50,791 nt of DNA from Bacteroidaceae bacterium. GTDB taxonomy: Bacteria; Bacteroidota; Bacteroidia; Bacteroidales; Bacteroidaceae. This document shows positions 38,317-47,212 of the stretch, piece by piece. Numbering within the stretch: position 1 is the stretch's first letter; each line of letters opens with the position of its first letter. The notes under the pieces were generated by a model. It saw only the letters and a list, made by a program, of their open reading frames with translations. It had not been told where the DNA came from and searched no databases. The stretch spans positions 1 to 50,791 of the forward strand of contig JAGCDE010000028.1 of NCBI GenBank assembly GCA_017651315.1. Reading direction: 5' to 3'. A program made the position numbers and the translations under genes.

Positions 38317-40398
38317 TTACTCTGTAATAACACCTACTTCGGCACAGCCCATTTCAGTGCCGCCGTCGGTATTCCTCAAGGATACCAACCTGAAATAGCG
38401 GGCCCTTACGGGCGGGAAGTTCTTGGTCTGGAGGACGGGATTGTTCTTTATGTTGGAGAACTCGCCCTCGCTTACAGTCTGCCAACGCATACCGTCGGCC
38501 GAAGTCTCAAACCGGTAGAACGACACGACACACGGGCCCCATTGGGCGGGATCAGGCAGATATGTAAATCCACTGATACTCTGTTCTGCACCCATATCAA
38601 CAGTAATTTCAGGTGTTTGTCCGCGACGGCCGGCGTGCCAGGCTGTCTGAGGGTCACCGTCAATGACTGCCTGAGAACCCTGAGCCTCAGGAACGACTTT
38701 CCATGCAGTCCGTGGCAAATCAAACCGTTCTGTAGCCGAAGGACTGTACCGCCCGGAGCTCTCCTCGACGGAAATTGCCTTCACGGTTATCTTACCGTCG
38801 GTAGGGAAACCGCCTCTGTAACGCCTGTTGGACTGAGTCTCGGATGTTCCGGGTTCAGAGCCGTCCAGAGTGTAATAGACGGTTGACTCGGGGTCATTGG
38901 GAGTAATCACTACTGTTCCGTCCTGACGTCGTATTATGGTAGGTGCATCCAGAATCTGGGGTGCATTGAACACCGCTATCTCCGAAATCAGAGGACATGC
39001 CCGTGAGTCCAGCACTGTGAACCGCAGTCTGTCCGCAGTCACTGTGGGGAAGCATAATATCCGTTTGTATCCGATGGTAGTTCCTTTTGTAATCTCTTTC
39101 CAACTGCCCTCAATGAAGGCCTCCACCTTGAATGACTTCACTCTCTGACCAAGCCTTATGTACTCCTGAACCTGGAAACGGTTGAATGTCTGGCTCTTTC
39201 CGAAATCAATCATCAGCGATGCCTCCTTAACGCCATCATCGGTAGTCCAATAGGTCCTGGTATTGCCGTCGATAGCCTTACTTGCATCAAACCTGCGGGA
39301 ACCTCCGCGCACCTTGCCGGCGGCAGCCTGCGCTCCCTCTGTCAGATTCACGGCAAAAGCCTCGCTACGGGCCTGGGCAAAATCCTTAAGCCGCTGTTCA
39401 TCGGTAGGATGTATCAGTCCGTTGGGCATGACGGGAACATTGAGCAGTAGCGTAGCGTTGCGGCCCACAGAGTTATAATAGGTCTCCATCAGTTTAGGTA
39501 CGCTCTTGACCTTGTGGTTCTCGCTTTCATGATAGAACCACTCCGGGCGTATGGATGTGTTCACCTCGGCCGCCACCCAGCTGTCACCGTCCTCAAGTCC
39601 ATAGTGAAGCATATTGAACGGAACATCGCCGTCATGATTGAGCATGCTCCAGTTGGTCTCGCCCACATAACCGGCTTCAGTGCCCACCCAACGCAGGTCA
39701 CCGCGGTCTCCACCGTCATTCCATATCACTATCCCGGGCTGAAGCTCACGAATCATGCTGAACGTTCCGGCCCACTGATAATAAGTATGAGCGTCAATAC
39801 GGCGGGTCTCATTGGCTCCTCCATAATAGCCGTTTCCGCCATTGGCTCCGTCAAACCAGGTCTCGAACACCGGTCCGTAGTTGGTGAGCAGCTCACGCAT
39901 CTGGTTGCGGAAATATTCCACATATTCGTCCTTTCCGTAGAATGCTGCATTCCGGTCCCATGGTGAAAGATATACGCCCAGTTTGAGCCCGTATTCACGG
40001 CAGGCCTCGCTAAGCTCCTTCATTACATCACCCTTACCGTCCTTCCACGGTGTGTTCTTGACCGAATACTCTGTATATTCCGACGGCCACATGCAGAATC
40101 CGCAGTGATGCTTGGCCGTGAATATGATACCTGTCATTCCGGCCTCCTTGCAAATCCTGGCCCACTGACGGCAGTCCAGGTCCGAAGGGTTGAAGAGTTC
40201 CAGGCTCTCATTCCCGTAACCCCATGACTGGTCGGTATAGGTATTCAGGGAATAATGTATGAACGCATAGTACTCCATCTCCTGCCAACGTAACTGGTTT
40301 TCCGAAGGCACAGGCAGACAAGCATCAGGTGCATTGGTACAACCTCCGATGGCCAAAGCCGCCATCATCAGAGTTAAATAACATTTGTTACAGAACAT
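38317..40398 (-). CDS. GH29 alpha-L-fucosidase lipoprotein with two discoidin domains
   Basis: The 693-residue protein begins MFCNKCYLTLMMAALAIGGC, a lipoprotein signal; the frame extends to 40494 without support. The GH29 domain (about 30-360) has QEMEYYAFIHYSLNTYTDQS, FTAKHHCGFCMWPS, and the nucleophile Asp in ETWFDGANG (about 184). An F5/8C-like domain (about 385-500), a chitobiase-C-like unit (about 510-575, VYYTLDGSEPGTSE) and a second F5/8C domain (about 585-690) follow. It should cleave alpha-L-fucose, or galactose in some related enzymes, from plant or host glycans, attached to the outer membrane or periplasmic face. First gene of the GH29-esterase-GH13 operon, divergent from the GH2 gene. 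A near-consensus -7 (AATCTTTG) is on the minus strand near 40410-40425. Confidence 0.92.
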   Translation of the reverse strand: MFCNKCYLTLMMAALAIGGCTNAPDACLPVPSENQLRWQEMEYYAFIHYSLNTYTDQSWGYGNESLELFNPSDLDCRQWARICKEAGMTGIIFTAKHHCGFCMWPSEYTEYSVKNTPWKDGKGDVMKELSEACREYGLKLGVYLSPWDRNAAFYGKDEYVEYFRNQMRELLTNYGPVFETWFDGANGGNGYYGGANETRRIDAHTYYQWAGTFSMIRELQPGIVIWNDGGDRGDLRWVGTEAGYVGETNWSMLNHDGDVPFNMLHYGLEDGDSWVAAEVNTSIRPEWFYHESENHKVKSVPKLMETYYNSVGRNATLLLNVPVMPNGLIHPTDEQRLKDFAQARSEAFAVNLTEGAQAAAGKVRGGSRRFDASKAIDGNTRTYWTTDDGVKEASLMIDFGKSQTFNRFQVQEYIRLGQRVKSFKVEAFIEGSWKEITKGTTIGYKRILCFPTVTADRLRFTVLDSRACPLISEIAVFNAPQILDAPTIIRRQDGTVVITPNDPESTVYYTLDGSEPGTSETQSNRRYRGGFPTDGKITVKAISVEESSGRYSPSATERFDLPRTAWKVVPEAQGSQAVIDGDPQTAWHAGRRGQTPEITVDMGAEQSISGFTYLPDPAQWGPCVVSFYRFETSADGMRWQTVSEGEFSNIKNNPVLQTKNFPPVRARYFRLVSLRNTDGGTEMGCAEVGVITE

Positions 40399-40453
40399 AA
40401 GAATATGTTTTAGACATACAAAGATTGTCATGTTATTTGTAGTATGCAAATTT

Positions 40454-40482
40454 TTTGATATAATAAAATTATGATACCTTTG
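40454..40482 (+). promoter_or_regulatory. Promoter of the GH2 gene
   Basis: TACCTTTG (40475-40482), a perfect -7 box, with TTTG at 40454-40457, spacer 17 bases. The ATG is at 40540. Three ACGTATA/ACGTA-like blocks follow at about 40499-40532 and could be an operator, but this is weak. Confidence 0.65.
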
Positions 40483-40539
40483 TAATGTAAACACATGTAA
40501 CGTATATAAACACGAATAAACGTATATTAAACGTACAAA

Positions 40540-43500
40540 ATGAGACGCATCCTTTATTATTGCCTAACGGTATTGGCCTTGATTTCATGTAAGAGCCCCA
40601 AGGAGCAGGACCCCAAGTTCATGGATAACCTGCCCTACTATGTTGAGAACCTTGAAGTTTTCGGTCTGAATCAGGAGCCGGGACGTGCATTCCATATTCC
40701 GGAACGCAACATTTCACTGAACGGCACCTGGAAGTTCAACCTCTACGAGAATCCGATGGAGGTGCCCAAGGACTTCTATAAAAGCTCCTTCAATGACCGC
40801 AATTGGGGAACCATAGAGGTTCCGTCCAACTGGGAGATGCAGGGTTACGGTCAGGCCATGTTCCGTAATGTGGCTGCCCCCTTCCCCAACGGCCAACCAT
40901 TATCAATGCTGGAGCGTTATCAGAGGATTCTGGATGACCCTGAAGCATCCGAGCAGCAGAAACGCATGGCCCAGAGCCGTATGAACCTGTCAAACCCCTT
41001 TGCCGTACGTGTACCCGATGTTCCGATGGATGTCAACCCTACAGGTGCATACCGCACGGAGTTCACCATCCCTTCCGATTGGAAAGGTAATCAGGTGTTC
41101 CTGCGCTTTGAGAAGGTTGCATCGGGATCATTCGTATGGGTGAACGGAAAGCAGGTAGGTTACAATGAGGGCGCACAGGAGCCAAGCGAGTACGATATCA
41201 CACCTTATATCAAGAGCGGCAGGAACACACTGGCCGTAATGGTGCTCAAGTTCTGCGACGGATACTATTTAGAGGGTCAGGACTACTGGCGTCTGGCCGG
41301 TATATTTGATGATGTCACCATTTACTCCACCCCTAAGGTAAGGATATATGACTGGTATGTCACCACTGATTTCGGTCCCGACTTCATTGATTCAGACCTC
41401 AAGCTGGCCATGGACATACGCTCATACGGACTGGAGGGCAACGGCTACAAGGTCAAGGCCACAGTTTCAAAGGACGGCCGTGAGGTTGCCAATATGGAGA
41501 ACGGCCCGTTCAGCATAAAGGACGGCACCAGCACCATCAACCTGTCTGCCAAGGTTAAGGCTCCTAAGAAATGGACATCCGAGACTCCTGAACTCTATGA
41601 CCTCACCATGGATCTTATCGGCCCTGACGGAAAGGCTGTGGATCATATCGTAAAGCGCATGGGATTCAAGAAGACCGAGATACGTGACGGCGTATTCTAT
41701 CTGAACGGCCAGCCGCTCAAAGTCAATGCCCAGAACTCACACATGCAGCACCCCATACTTGGTCACGCTATGGACGAGGCTACCATACGCCGCGATATGG
41801 AGATACTCAAGCAGTTCAATTTCAACGGTGTGCGCACATCGCACTATCCTCCTGTAAACGAGTATCTTGACCTGGCCGATGAGTACGGACTGTTCATCAT
41901 TGACGAGACCGGCGATGAGGCTCATGCCACCGAGTATGTAAGCAATATGCCTGAGTTCATTGAGATGTACCGCGAGCGCGTGCGCCAGCTGGTGCTGCGT
42001 GACCGTAACCATGCTTGCGTGCTGTTCTGGAGTGCCGGTAACGAGAGCGGTGAAGGTGACGACATACGGGAGGTTGTAGAAGAAGGAAAGAGATATGACG
42101 CTACCCGCTACTGGATGTACGGCGGCAATGCTGCAGTCCATCCTGCCGAGGATATTGTAGGTCCGCGTTACCCCTCACCCGAGGAGCATGAGCGCCGCTA
42201 CGGCCGTGATACCCGCGATATGCGTCCGTCATTCATGGATGAGTATCTGTCTGTGGCCGGAAACGGCGGCGGCGGTCTGGATGAATACTGGCGCGTTATC
42301 TACTCCTACCCCAAACTGATGGGCGGTGCCATCTGGGATTTTGTAAGCCCCGGTCTGGAGGAGCCTGTAAGACTGCTGAAGGACCAGTCACCATATAAGA
42401 CTCCTGCCCATATCATGGGTCGTGCCACACTTGAGAAAGGACCAACCGGGCTGGCACTTGACCTGCACAAGCAGGAACAATGGGTACAGGTATATAGAGC
42501 CGATAATGTTGAGATAAGCGGCAATAAGCTAACACTTACACTGGATATCTGTCCGCGCCTGTTCAACCGCAGCGGCGGTTACCTTATCTGCAAGGGCAGT
42601 AACCAGTACGGCCTTAAGCAACAGGGATCAGAAAGACTTGACTTTTATATTGACAATGGCCGCAAGCAGACCCTGTCGGCACCTCTGCCCGAGGATTGGG
42701 AGAACAAATGGCACAATGTGACAGCAGTCTATGACGGCAAGGAGATGAAGCTCTTCATAGACGGAACACAGGTAGCGTCACAGGCCGCATCGGGCAACAT
42801 CCGCAATCTGCCACTGTCACTCTGCATAGGCCGCGACGAACAGTCATGCGGTCAGGATGCCAACCCCTACATCTGCGATGCCATGATTGACAACGTAGGC
42901 GTGTTTGCCGATGCCGTCAATCCCGGTCAGTTCGATCCCGCAAAGGCTGCCTTGTGGCTTGACTTTGAGGAGGAGCAGAACCAGGGCACATTCTACACAT
43001 ACGGACAGGGTGCCCGCACCTACGGCTCAATCTGGCCCAACCGTGTACCCCAGCCCGAGATGTGGCAGATGAAGAAAACCGTCCAGCCGCTCTCATTCAC
43101 TCTGGTTGACCTTGTATTCGGCAACGTTGAGGTATGGAACCGCAACCACTTTACCAACGCCTCAATCTATAACACCAAATGGTCCCTGATGGCCGATGAC
43201 AAGGTTATCGAATCAGGTACACTGAATCTGGATGTGGAGCCGCTTACCAGAAAGATGATTAGAATCCCGTTCCACAAGCCAGCCAAGATTGAGCCCGGCA
43301 AGGAGTACCGCTTAGAGATAAGCTCATCACTCAAGAAGGATGAGGTTTGGGCCAAGGCCGGTCATGAGGTTGCATGGGACCAGTTTGAGCTCAAGTCTTG
43401 GAACAAACCAGCCCCAGCCGCTCCCGCCGCAAAGGGTAATGTAACACTTTCGCAGGGCAGCAACGGCATAGTTGTAAGCGGGCAGGGATTCACCTACCGT

Positions 43501-44361
43501 TTCAACGCTCAGAGCGGCGCTCTTGAATCGATGAACGTTGACGGCAAGGAGCTGCTCAAGGCTCCCGTTACACTAAATGTTTGGCGTGCTCCAGTGGCCA
43601 ATGAGATTGACGGATGGAACGGCAGCGGTGCTGGCCAGCCCTCTATCCAGGGTTACGGCAACATCGGCGCCAACACAGTTCTGGCCAGCCATTACTATGC
43701 AGCATCATTAGACAAGAGAAACCTCGTTCCCGTATCGGTCAAGGCCAACAAGACCGGTGACGCCGTTGTGATTGACGTGAAAGAGAACTCACTCTCCACC
43801 AACGCTACCGACAACCGTTTTGAGAACGACTGGCACTGGATGGTCAAGGCCGACGGAACCATCACTGTCCGTCATAAGGTAAGCCCCATGGGCAAGATGC
43901 CGCAGTGGCTGCCCAGAATCGGTGTGACCATGAGTATAGACAAGTCACTGAGCAAGGTTGAATGGTACGGCCGCGGACCTCAGGCCTCATATCCTGACCG
44001 CAAGACCGGATACCGCATAGGCATTTACAATACCACCGTAAATGATATGTATGAGCCCTACCTCATCCCGCAGGATTATGGTCTCAGGACCGATAACCGC
44101 TGGGTTCGCATGACCGACAACACCGGCAAGGGCCTGGAGTTCAGCATGGACCAGGAGTTCAACTTCAACGCATACGACTGCACTACCGATAACCTGACCA
44201 AGGCCATCTATCAGTACCAGCTGCAGCGTGGAGGCGATATCACCCTTAACCTTGACTACGCCACCTCCGGTGTAGGCTGCACAGCCCGCGGCATATTCAA
44301 CCAGTACCGCGTACTGCCCGCCACCTACCAGCGCACCATCACTATCAAACCGTTGCGCTGA
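40540..44361 (+). CDS. GH2 beta-galactosidase lipoprotein with inserted LamG-like domain
   Basis: The 1273-residue protein has a lipoprotein signal (MRRILYYCLTVLALISC) and the full LacZ-type order. First is the sugar-binding domain (about 50-290, SLNGTWKFNLYENP, VPSNWEMQGYG), then an Ig-like domain. The GH2 barrel has the acid/base Glu in FWSAGNESGEGDD (about 500) and the nucleophile Glu in PSFMDEYL (about 567). Between barrel and C-terminal domains, about residues 655-795, a concanavalin-like LamG domain is inserted (WHNVTAVYDGKEMKLFIDGT), which explains the length above the usual ~1024. The Bgal small-chain domain closes the protein (PQASYPDRKTGYRIGIY). It should release beta-galactose from plant galactans or host glycans. 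Confidence 0.94.
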   Translation: MRRILYYCLTVLALISCKSPKEQDPKFMDNLPYYVENLEVFGLNQEPGRAFHIPERNISLNGTWKFNLYENPMEVPKDFYKSSFNDRNWGTIEVPSNWEMQGYGQAMFRNVAAPFPNGQPLSMLERYQRILDDPEASEQQKRMAQSRMNLSNPFAVRVPDVPMDVNPTGAYRTEFTIPSDWKGNQVFLRFEKVASGSFVWVNGKQVGYNEGAQEPSEYDITPYIKSGRNTLAVMVLKFCDGYYLEGQDYWRLAGIFDDVTIYSTPKVRIYDWYVTTDFGPDFIDSDLKLAMDIRSYGLEGNGYKVKATVSKDGREVANMENGPFSIKDGTSTINLSAKVKAPKKWTSETPELYDLTMDLIGPDGKAVDHIVKRMGFKKTEIRDGVFYLNGQPLKVNAQNSHMQHPILGHAMDEATIRRDMEILKQFNFNGVRTSHYPPVNEYLDLADEYGLFIIDETGDEAHATEYVSNMPEFIEMYRERVRQLVLRDRNHACVLFWSAGNESGEGDDIREVVEEGKRYDATRYWMYGGNAAVHPAEDIVGPRYPSPEEHERRYGRDTRDMRPSFMDEYLSVAGNGGGGLDEYWRVIYSYPKLMGGAIWDFVSPGLEEPVRLLKDQSPYKTPAHIMGRATLEKGPTGLALDLHKQEQWVQVYRADNVEISGNKLTLTLDICPRLFNRSGGYLICKGSNQYGLKQQGSERLDFYIDNGRKQTLSAPLPEDWENKWHNVTAVYDGKEMKLFIDGTQVASQAASGNIRNLPLSLCIGRDEQSCGQDANPYICDAMIDNVGVFADAVNPGQFDPAKAALWLDFEEEQNQGTFYTYGQGARTYGSIWPNRVPQPEMWQMKKTVQPLSFTLVDLVFGNVEVWNRNHFTNASIYNTKWSLMADDKVIESGTLNLDVEPLTRKMIRIPFHKPAKIEPGKEYRLEISSSLKKDEVWAKAGHEVAWDQFELKSWNKPAPAAPAAKGNVTLSQGSNGIVVSGQGFTYRFNAQSGALESMNVDGKELLKAPVTLNVWRAPVANEIDGWNGSGAGQPSIQGYGNIGANTVLASHYYAASLDKRNLVPVSVKANKTGDAVVIDVKENSLSTNATDNRFENDWHWMVKADGTITVRHKVSPMGKMPQWLPRIGVTMSIDKSLSKVEWYGRGPQASYPDRKTGYRIGIYNTTVNDMYEPYLIPQDYGLRTDNRWVRMTDNTGKGLEFSMDQEFNFNAYDCTTDNLTKAIYQYQLQRGGDITLNLDYATSGVGCTARGIFNQYRVLPATYQRTITIKPLR

Positions 44362-44366
44362 AATTG

Positions 44367-44407
44367 AAAAACGCCGCATCAGGGTAGTTTCCCAATGCGG
44401 CGTTTTT
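44367..44407. terminator. Terminator after the GH2 gene
   Basis: AAAAACGCCGCAT (44367-44379) pairs perfectly with ATGCGGCGTTTTT (44395-44407), 13 bp, loop of 15. A diverged copy of this hairpin, with the preceding bases of the GH2 3' end, recurs near 50162-50233. Confidence 0.93.
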
Positions 44408-44424
44408 AGTTCTTCCAATTGAAA

Positions 44425-44450
44425 TTTTGCGGATAAACTTCCGCAACTTT
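44425..44450. repeat. GCGGAT...TCCGC palindromic repeat, copy 1
   Basis: TTTTGCGGATAAACTTCCGC followed by AACTTT; TTGCGGA and TTCCGCAA form an inverted repeat. A copy with 24 of 26 bases identical lies at 49701-49726, in front of a decayed DUF4143 ATPase gene. Confidence 0.7.
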
Positions 44451-44455
44451 TCATG

Positions 44456-44488
44456 AAAACTGCGGATATTTTCCCGCAGTTTTTTCTT
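44456..44488 (+). terminator. Second hairpin terminator upstream of blaI
   Basis: AAAACTGCGG (44456-44465) and CCGCAGTTTT (44474-44483) form a 10-bp stem with an 8-base loop, followed by more T. It would insulate the blaI promoter from GH2 transcription. Confidence 0.8.
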
Positions 44489-44507
44489 TATTGATAAAAT
44501 ATCGAAT

Positions 44508-44542
44508 TTAGTTTGCAAACTAAGAATTTAGTTTTATATTTG
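44508..44542 (+). promoter_or_regulatory. blaI promoter with overlapping palindromic operator
   Basis: TTTG (44512-44515), 19 bases, TATATTTG (44535-44542): an exact Bacteroidetes promoter. The 16-bp perfect palindrome TTAGTTTGCAAACTAA (44508-44523) covers the -33 element, and a further half-like AATTTAGT follows at 44526-44533. This is the expected place and kind of operator for a BlaI/MecI repressor, so autoregulation is likely. Confidence 0.85.
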
Positions 44543-44563
44543 CACCGTTAATTTGAAAAAACA

Positions 44564-44944
44564 ATGGACAGCAAGAAACAGAAGATTCAGGAACTCACCA
44601 AGGCTGAGCTTGAGATAATGCAGATTATCTGGAAGCTCGGCAAGGAGTTTATCGTTCGTGACGTGCATGACATGATGCCGGAACCCAAGCCGGCTTACAA
44701 CACCGTATCCACCATGGTCCGCATATTGGACTCCAAAGGATTCCTCACCCACAAGACATACGGCCACACCAATATATATAAGTCGGCCGTGACCAAGGAC
44801 GACTATACCGGCCGCTTCATGCAAGGTGTGCTCAACTCTTTCTTTGAAGGCTCTGTAAGCCGTCTGGTCACCTTCTTTTCGGACAACAAGAACATCTCCG
44901 TACAGGAGGCCGATGAGATTCTAAATATGCTGAGCAAGAAATGA
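44564..44944 (+). CDS. BlaI/MecI-family transcriptional repressor
   Basis: The 126-residue protein has the winged-helix start ELTKAELEIMQIIWKLGKEF, the recognition region PAYNTVSTMVRILDSKGFL (about 43-61), HKTYGHTNIYKS, and a C-terminal dimerisation helix. BlaI/MecI repressors bind palindromic operators as dimers and are released when a BlaR1-type membrane protease is activated. The palindrome over its own promoter (44508-44523) fits autorepression. blaR1-like follows after 19 bases. In staphylococci the pair senses beta-lactams; in Bacteroidetes most pairs have unknown signals and there is no beta-lactamase gene here. Confidence 0.94.
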   Translation: MDSKKQKIQELTKAELEIMQIIWKLGKEFIVRDVHDMMPEPKPAYNTVSTMVRILDSKGFLTHKTYGHTNIYKSAVTKDDYTGRFMQGVLNSFFEGSVSRLVTFFSDNKNISVQEADEILNMLSKK

Positions 44945-44963
44945 CCTATAAATCTTTACGACT

Positions 44964-47096
44964 ATGAATCCAATTGTTTTCTACTCCTTCTGTGTTATGG
45001 TTTGCAGTGGCATTTTCATGCTGCTCTATCACCTTTTCGTGTCACGCAAGGCCGGCTATACATTCTGTCGCAGATACCTGATAGCGGCTATGATACTTTC
45101 AGTAGTCATTCCTGCACTCAATGTGCCCCTCTACCACATAAGCGCTCCCCTTTTCGATAAGGATTCGCGGTTATCCAATATACTGATAGCCGAGGATAGG
45201 ATTACGGAACCTGAAGTCGCACCACAGATGCTCCCCATAACCAATGTTCAGGCTCAATCGCAGGAACCTGCGGACCAGGAACAGGCCACAGAGATCACTA
45301 CAGCTGTTGACCGGACTGTTGAAAGCCCGGCTGTACCGCAGGCCAATGGGAGCACAAGGTTACATTTGCCAGGATTTGTCATTATGAGAATGATTCTGTT
45401 CTTTATCTATCTGGCAGGTGTTACGGTATCCCTCGTAATGATTTTACGAAGCATCGTATATATTTCAAGAATCAGGAACAGGTCCGTTCTGACAAGGGAA
45501 CAAGGGTACACGCTGGCCGAGAATGCTGAAGTGAAATCCCCCTTCTCTTTCAATCACACCATATTCATGGGCAAGGAATACGGAGAAAGCGAGCGCAGCC
45601 AGATAATGAGCCATGAGATGAGTCATGTACGGCACAACCATTCATTTGAAAAACTCGCCATGTCCCTGATCCGTTCCGTGTTCTGGTTCAACCCCTTTAT
45701 CTGGATGGCCGAAAAGAGCCTTGAGGAGGTACAGGAATGGCAGGCCGATAACGACGCTCTCTCACACGGATACGATGTCGATGATTACCGCGATACTGTT
45801 ATCCGTATGCTGTTCGGCATGAGTCCCCTTGCCACGACAGGCATGAGTACCTCCTTTACGAAAAAGAGACTTCTCCGTATGAAAGAGAAAGAGTCAACCG
45901 GACATGCTTTGGCTGTATCCATCCTGTCGGTTGCCGTTACATTGGCCCTGTTCTTCTGTTTCGGATGCAAGGCTGTGATAGAACAGAGACTGACTAACGA
46001 CGATGACAGGGAGATTCCCGGCTATCCCGATTTCATGAAGACCGAAGGCCTGTACCGTGAATACCTCAGCAAGGAAGACAGATTGTTCTTCAGTGTGAAT
46101 GACCTGATTTATGCCGCCAAAGGAAACGAGCCTGAAAAGAGAACCTTTTTTGAGGAACAGCTCGATGTATTCGGTATGACAAAAAGAGGTCTGGAGATTC
46201 TGGAGCGCCCCGGAATGGAGTCCCTCCCCACCTTGATCTGCATAAACGGGTACAAATGTGCAGATTTCCCGTCATCGAAAGAACTCAAATGGGTCGATGA
46301 CAAGACTATAGTCATAATAGGAACTGAAATGGGGACTGTCGATGAATTCAGGAGACTCAAGCCGGAGGATTATCTTGCCATAGTGTATTACAGGCCTGAG
46401 TCCAAACGTAACGGTATCCCGTCACTTGTATATGCCATAACCGGCAAAAGCCTGGAATATACCACCAATTATAACTATCCGGCCATGATCAACAGACCGG
46501 ATGCTGATATCCCGGAGGTTATTGAACCCAGCGGTTTCGGCATTCACGGTAACTATTTTATCTGCCAGGATGAGTACAACATAGCCATCACCCGGAACTT
46601 TGCCGTTGACGGCCGTCTGGTCAGTCTTGAAGAATTCAAGGATTACTATAAACTCAGGAACTGGCGTTATCCTCTGGTTTTGAGGAACTCTCAAGCCGAA
46701 AGAAGATTCGGGAAAGGCATTACGGAGGTTGCTGAACTGAGAAGCGGACAGAATGTCAGAGTACATTTTTCAAATCTGAACGGACTGATCATGACCGTTA
46801 TCAACGGACAGGAGCACCCTCTTTCTGAACTGAAGAACCTGTCAAAGATAATTGGAATAAGCCAGGAGATTCGGGAGAATGATCCGCTCACCTATGTCCA
46901 GATTTTCGTGGATCAGGAGAACAACAAATGGATTACCGATGAAGTAGTGGAGCTTATAAAGCAGTATATCCCCTGGAATGACCCGGCACTAATCATCAAT
47001 GCGTTCCGCAAGGTATCATTTGAAGTCAAGCCTTCCCGTGAATCAGGCTACAACAGATACATAAGAAGTAGATTAATACCAATCAATCCTGAATGA
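44964..47096 (+). CDS. BlaR1-like M56 membrane metalloprotease with novel C-terminal domain
   Basis: The 710-residue protein has transmembrane segments near residues 5-25, 36-58, 138-162 and 313-332, and a zinc-protease motif HEMSHVRHNH (about 217-226) with a downstream EVQEWQADNDA (glutamate ligand), as in BlaR1/MecR1 (M56). The part after the last membrane segment (about 335-710) is not a penicillin-binding sensor: I see no SxxK-type active-site motifs, and two similar halves cannot be shown. It would be outside the cytoplasm and is the likely sensor. The partner is the BlaI repressor encoded directly upstream; cleavage of BlaI on a signal is inferred from the family. Confidence 0.88.
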   Translation: MNPIVFYSFCVMVCSGIFMLLYHLFVSRKAGYTFCRRYLIAAMILSVVIPALNVPLYHISAPLFDKDSRLSNILIAEDRITEPEVAPQMLPITNVQAQSQEPADQEQATEITTAVDRTVESPAVPQANGSTRLHLPGFVIMRMILFFIYLAGVTVSLVMILRSIVYISRIRNRSVLTREQGYTLAENAEVKSPFSFNHTIFMGKEYGESERSQIMSHEMSHVRHNHSFEKLAMSLIRSVFWFNPFIWMAEKSLEEVQEWQADNDALSHGYDVDDYRDTVIRMLFGMSPLATTGMSTSFTKKRLLRMKEKESTGHALAVSILSVAVTLALFFCFGCKAVIEQRLTNDDDREIPGYPDFMKTEGLYREYLSKEDRLFFSVNDLIYAAKGNEPEKRTFFEEQLDVFGMTKRGLEILERPGMESLPTLICINGYKCADFPSSKELKWVDDKTIVIIGTEMGTVDEFRRLKPEDYLAIVYYRPESKRNGIPSLVYAITGKSLEYTTNYNYPAMINRPDADIPEVIEPSGFGIHGNYFICQDEYNIAITRNFAVDGRLVSLEEFKDYYKLRNWRYPLVLRNSQAERRFGKGITEVAELRSGQNVRVHFSNLNGLIMTVINGQEHPLSELKNLSKIIGISQEIRENDPLTYVQIFVDQENNKWITDEVVELIKQYIPWNDPALIINAFRKVSFEVKPSRESGYNRYIRSRLIPINPE

Positions 47097-47151
47097 CGAA
47101 TAAGGCAGCCATTTCCGTTTTACACTAACAATTCATTGATTTACAATCCTC

Positions 47152-47210
47152 TAACCAACCAATAACACAAAAGGATCAAATCCCTGTGCTATACTTTAAC
47201 CAACCAATAA
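47152..47210 (+). repeat. Pair of 14-bp direct repeats in front of the lipoprotein gene
   Basis: TAACCAACCAATAA occurs exactly at 47152-47165 and 47197-47210, 45 bases apart; the second ends two bases before the ATG. It suggests a local duplication or a paired binding site. Confidence 0.7.
47166..47190. repeat. 25-bp repeat flanking the thioredoxin-like gene, upstream copy
   Basis: CACAAAAGGATCAAATCCCT followed by GTGCT; 22 of 25 bases match the copy at 49655-49679 just behind the same gene. The copies are partly palindromic (CACA...TGTG). Confidence 0.75.
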
Positions 47211-47212
47211 TT

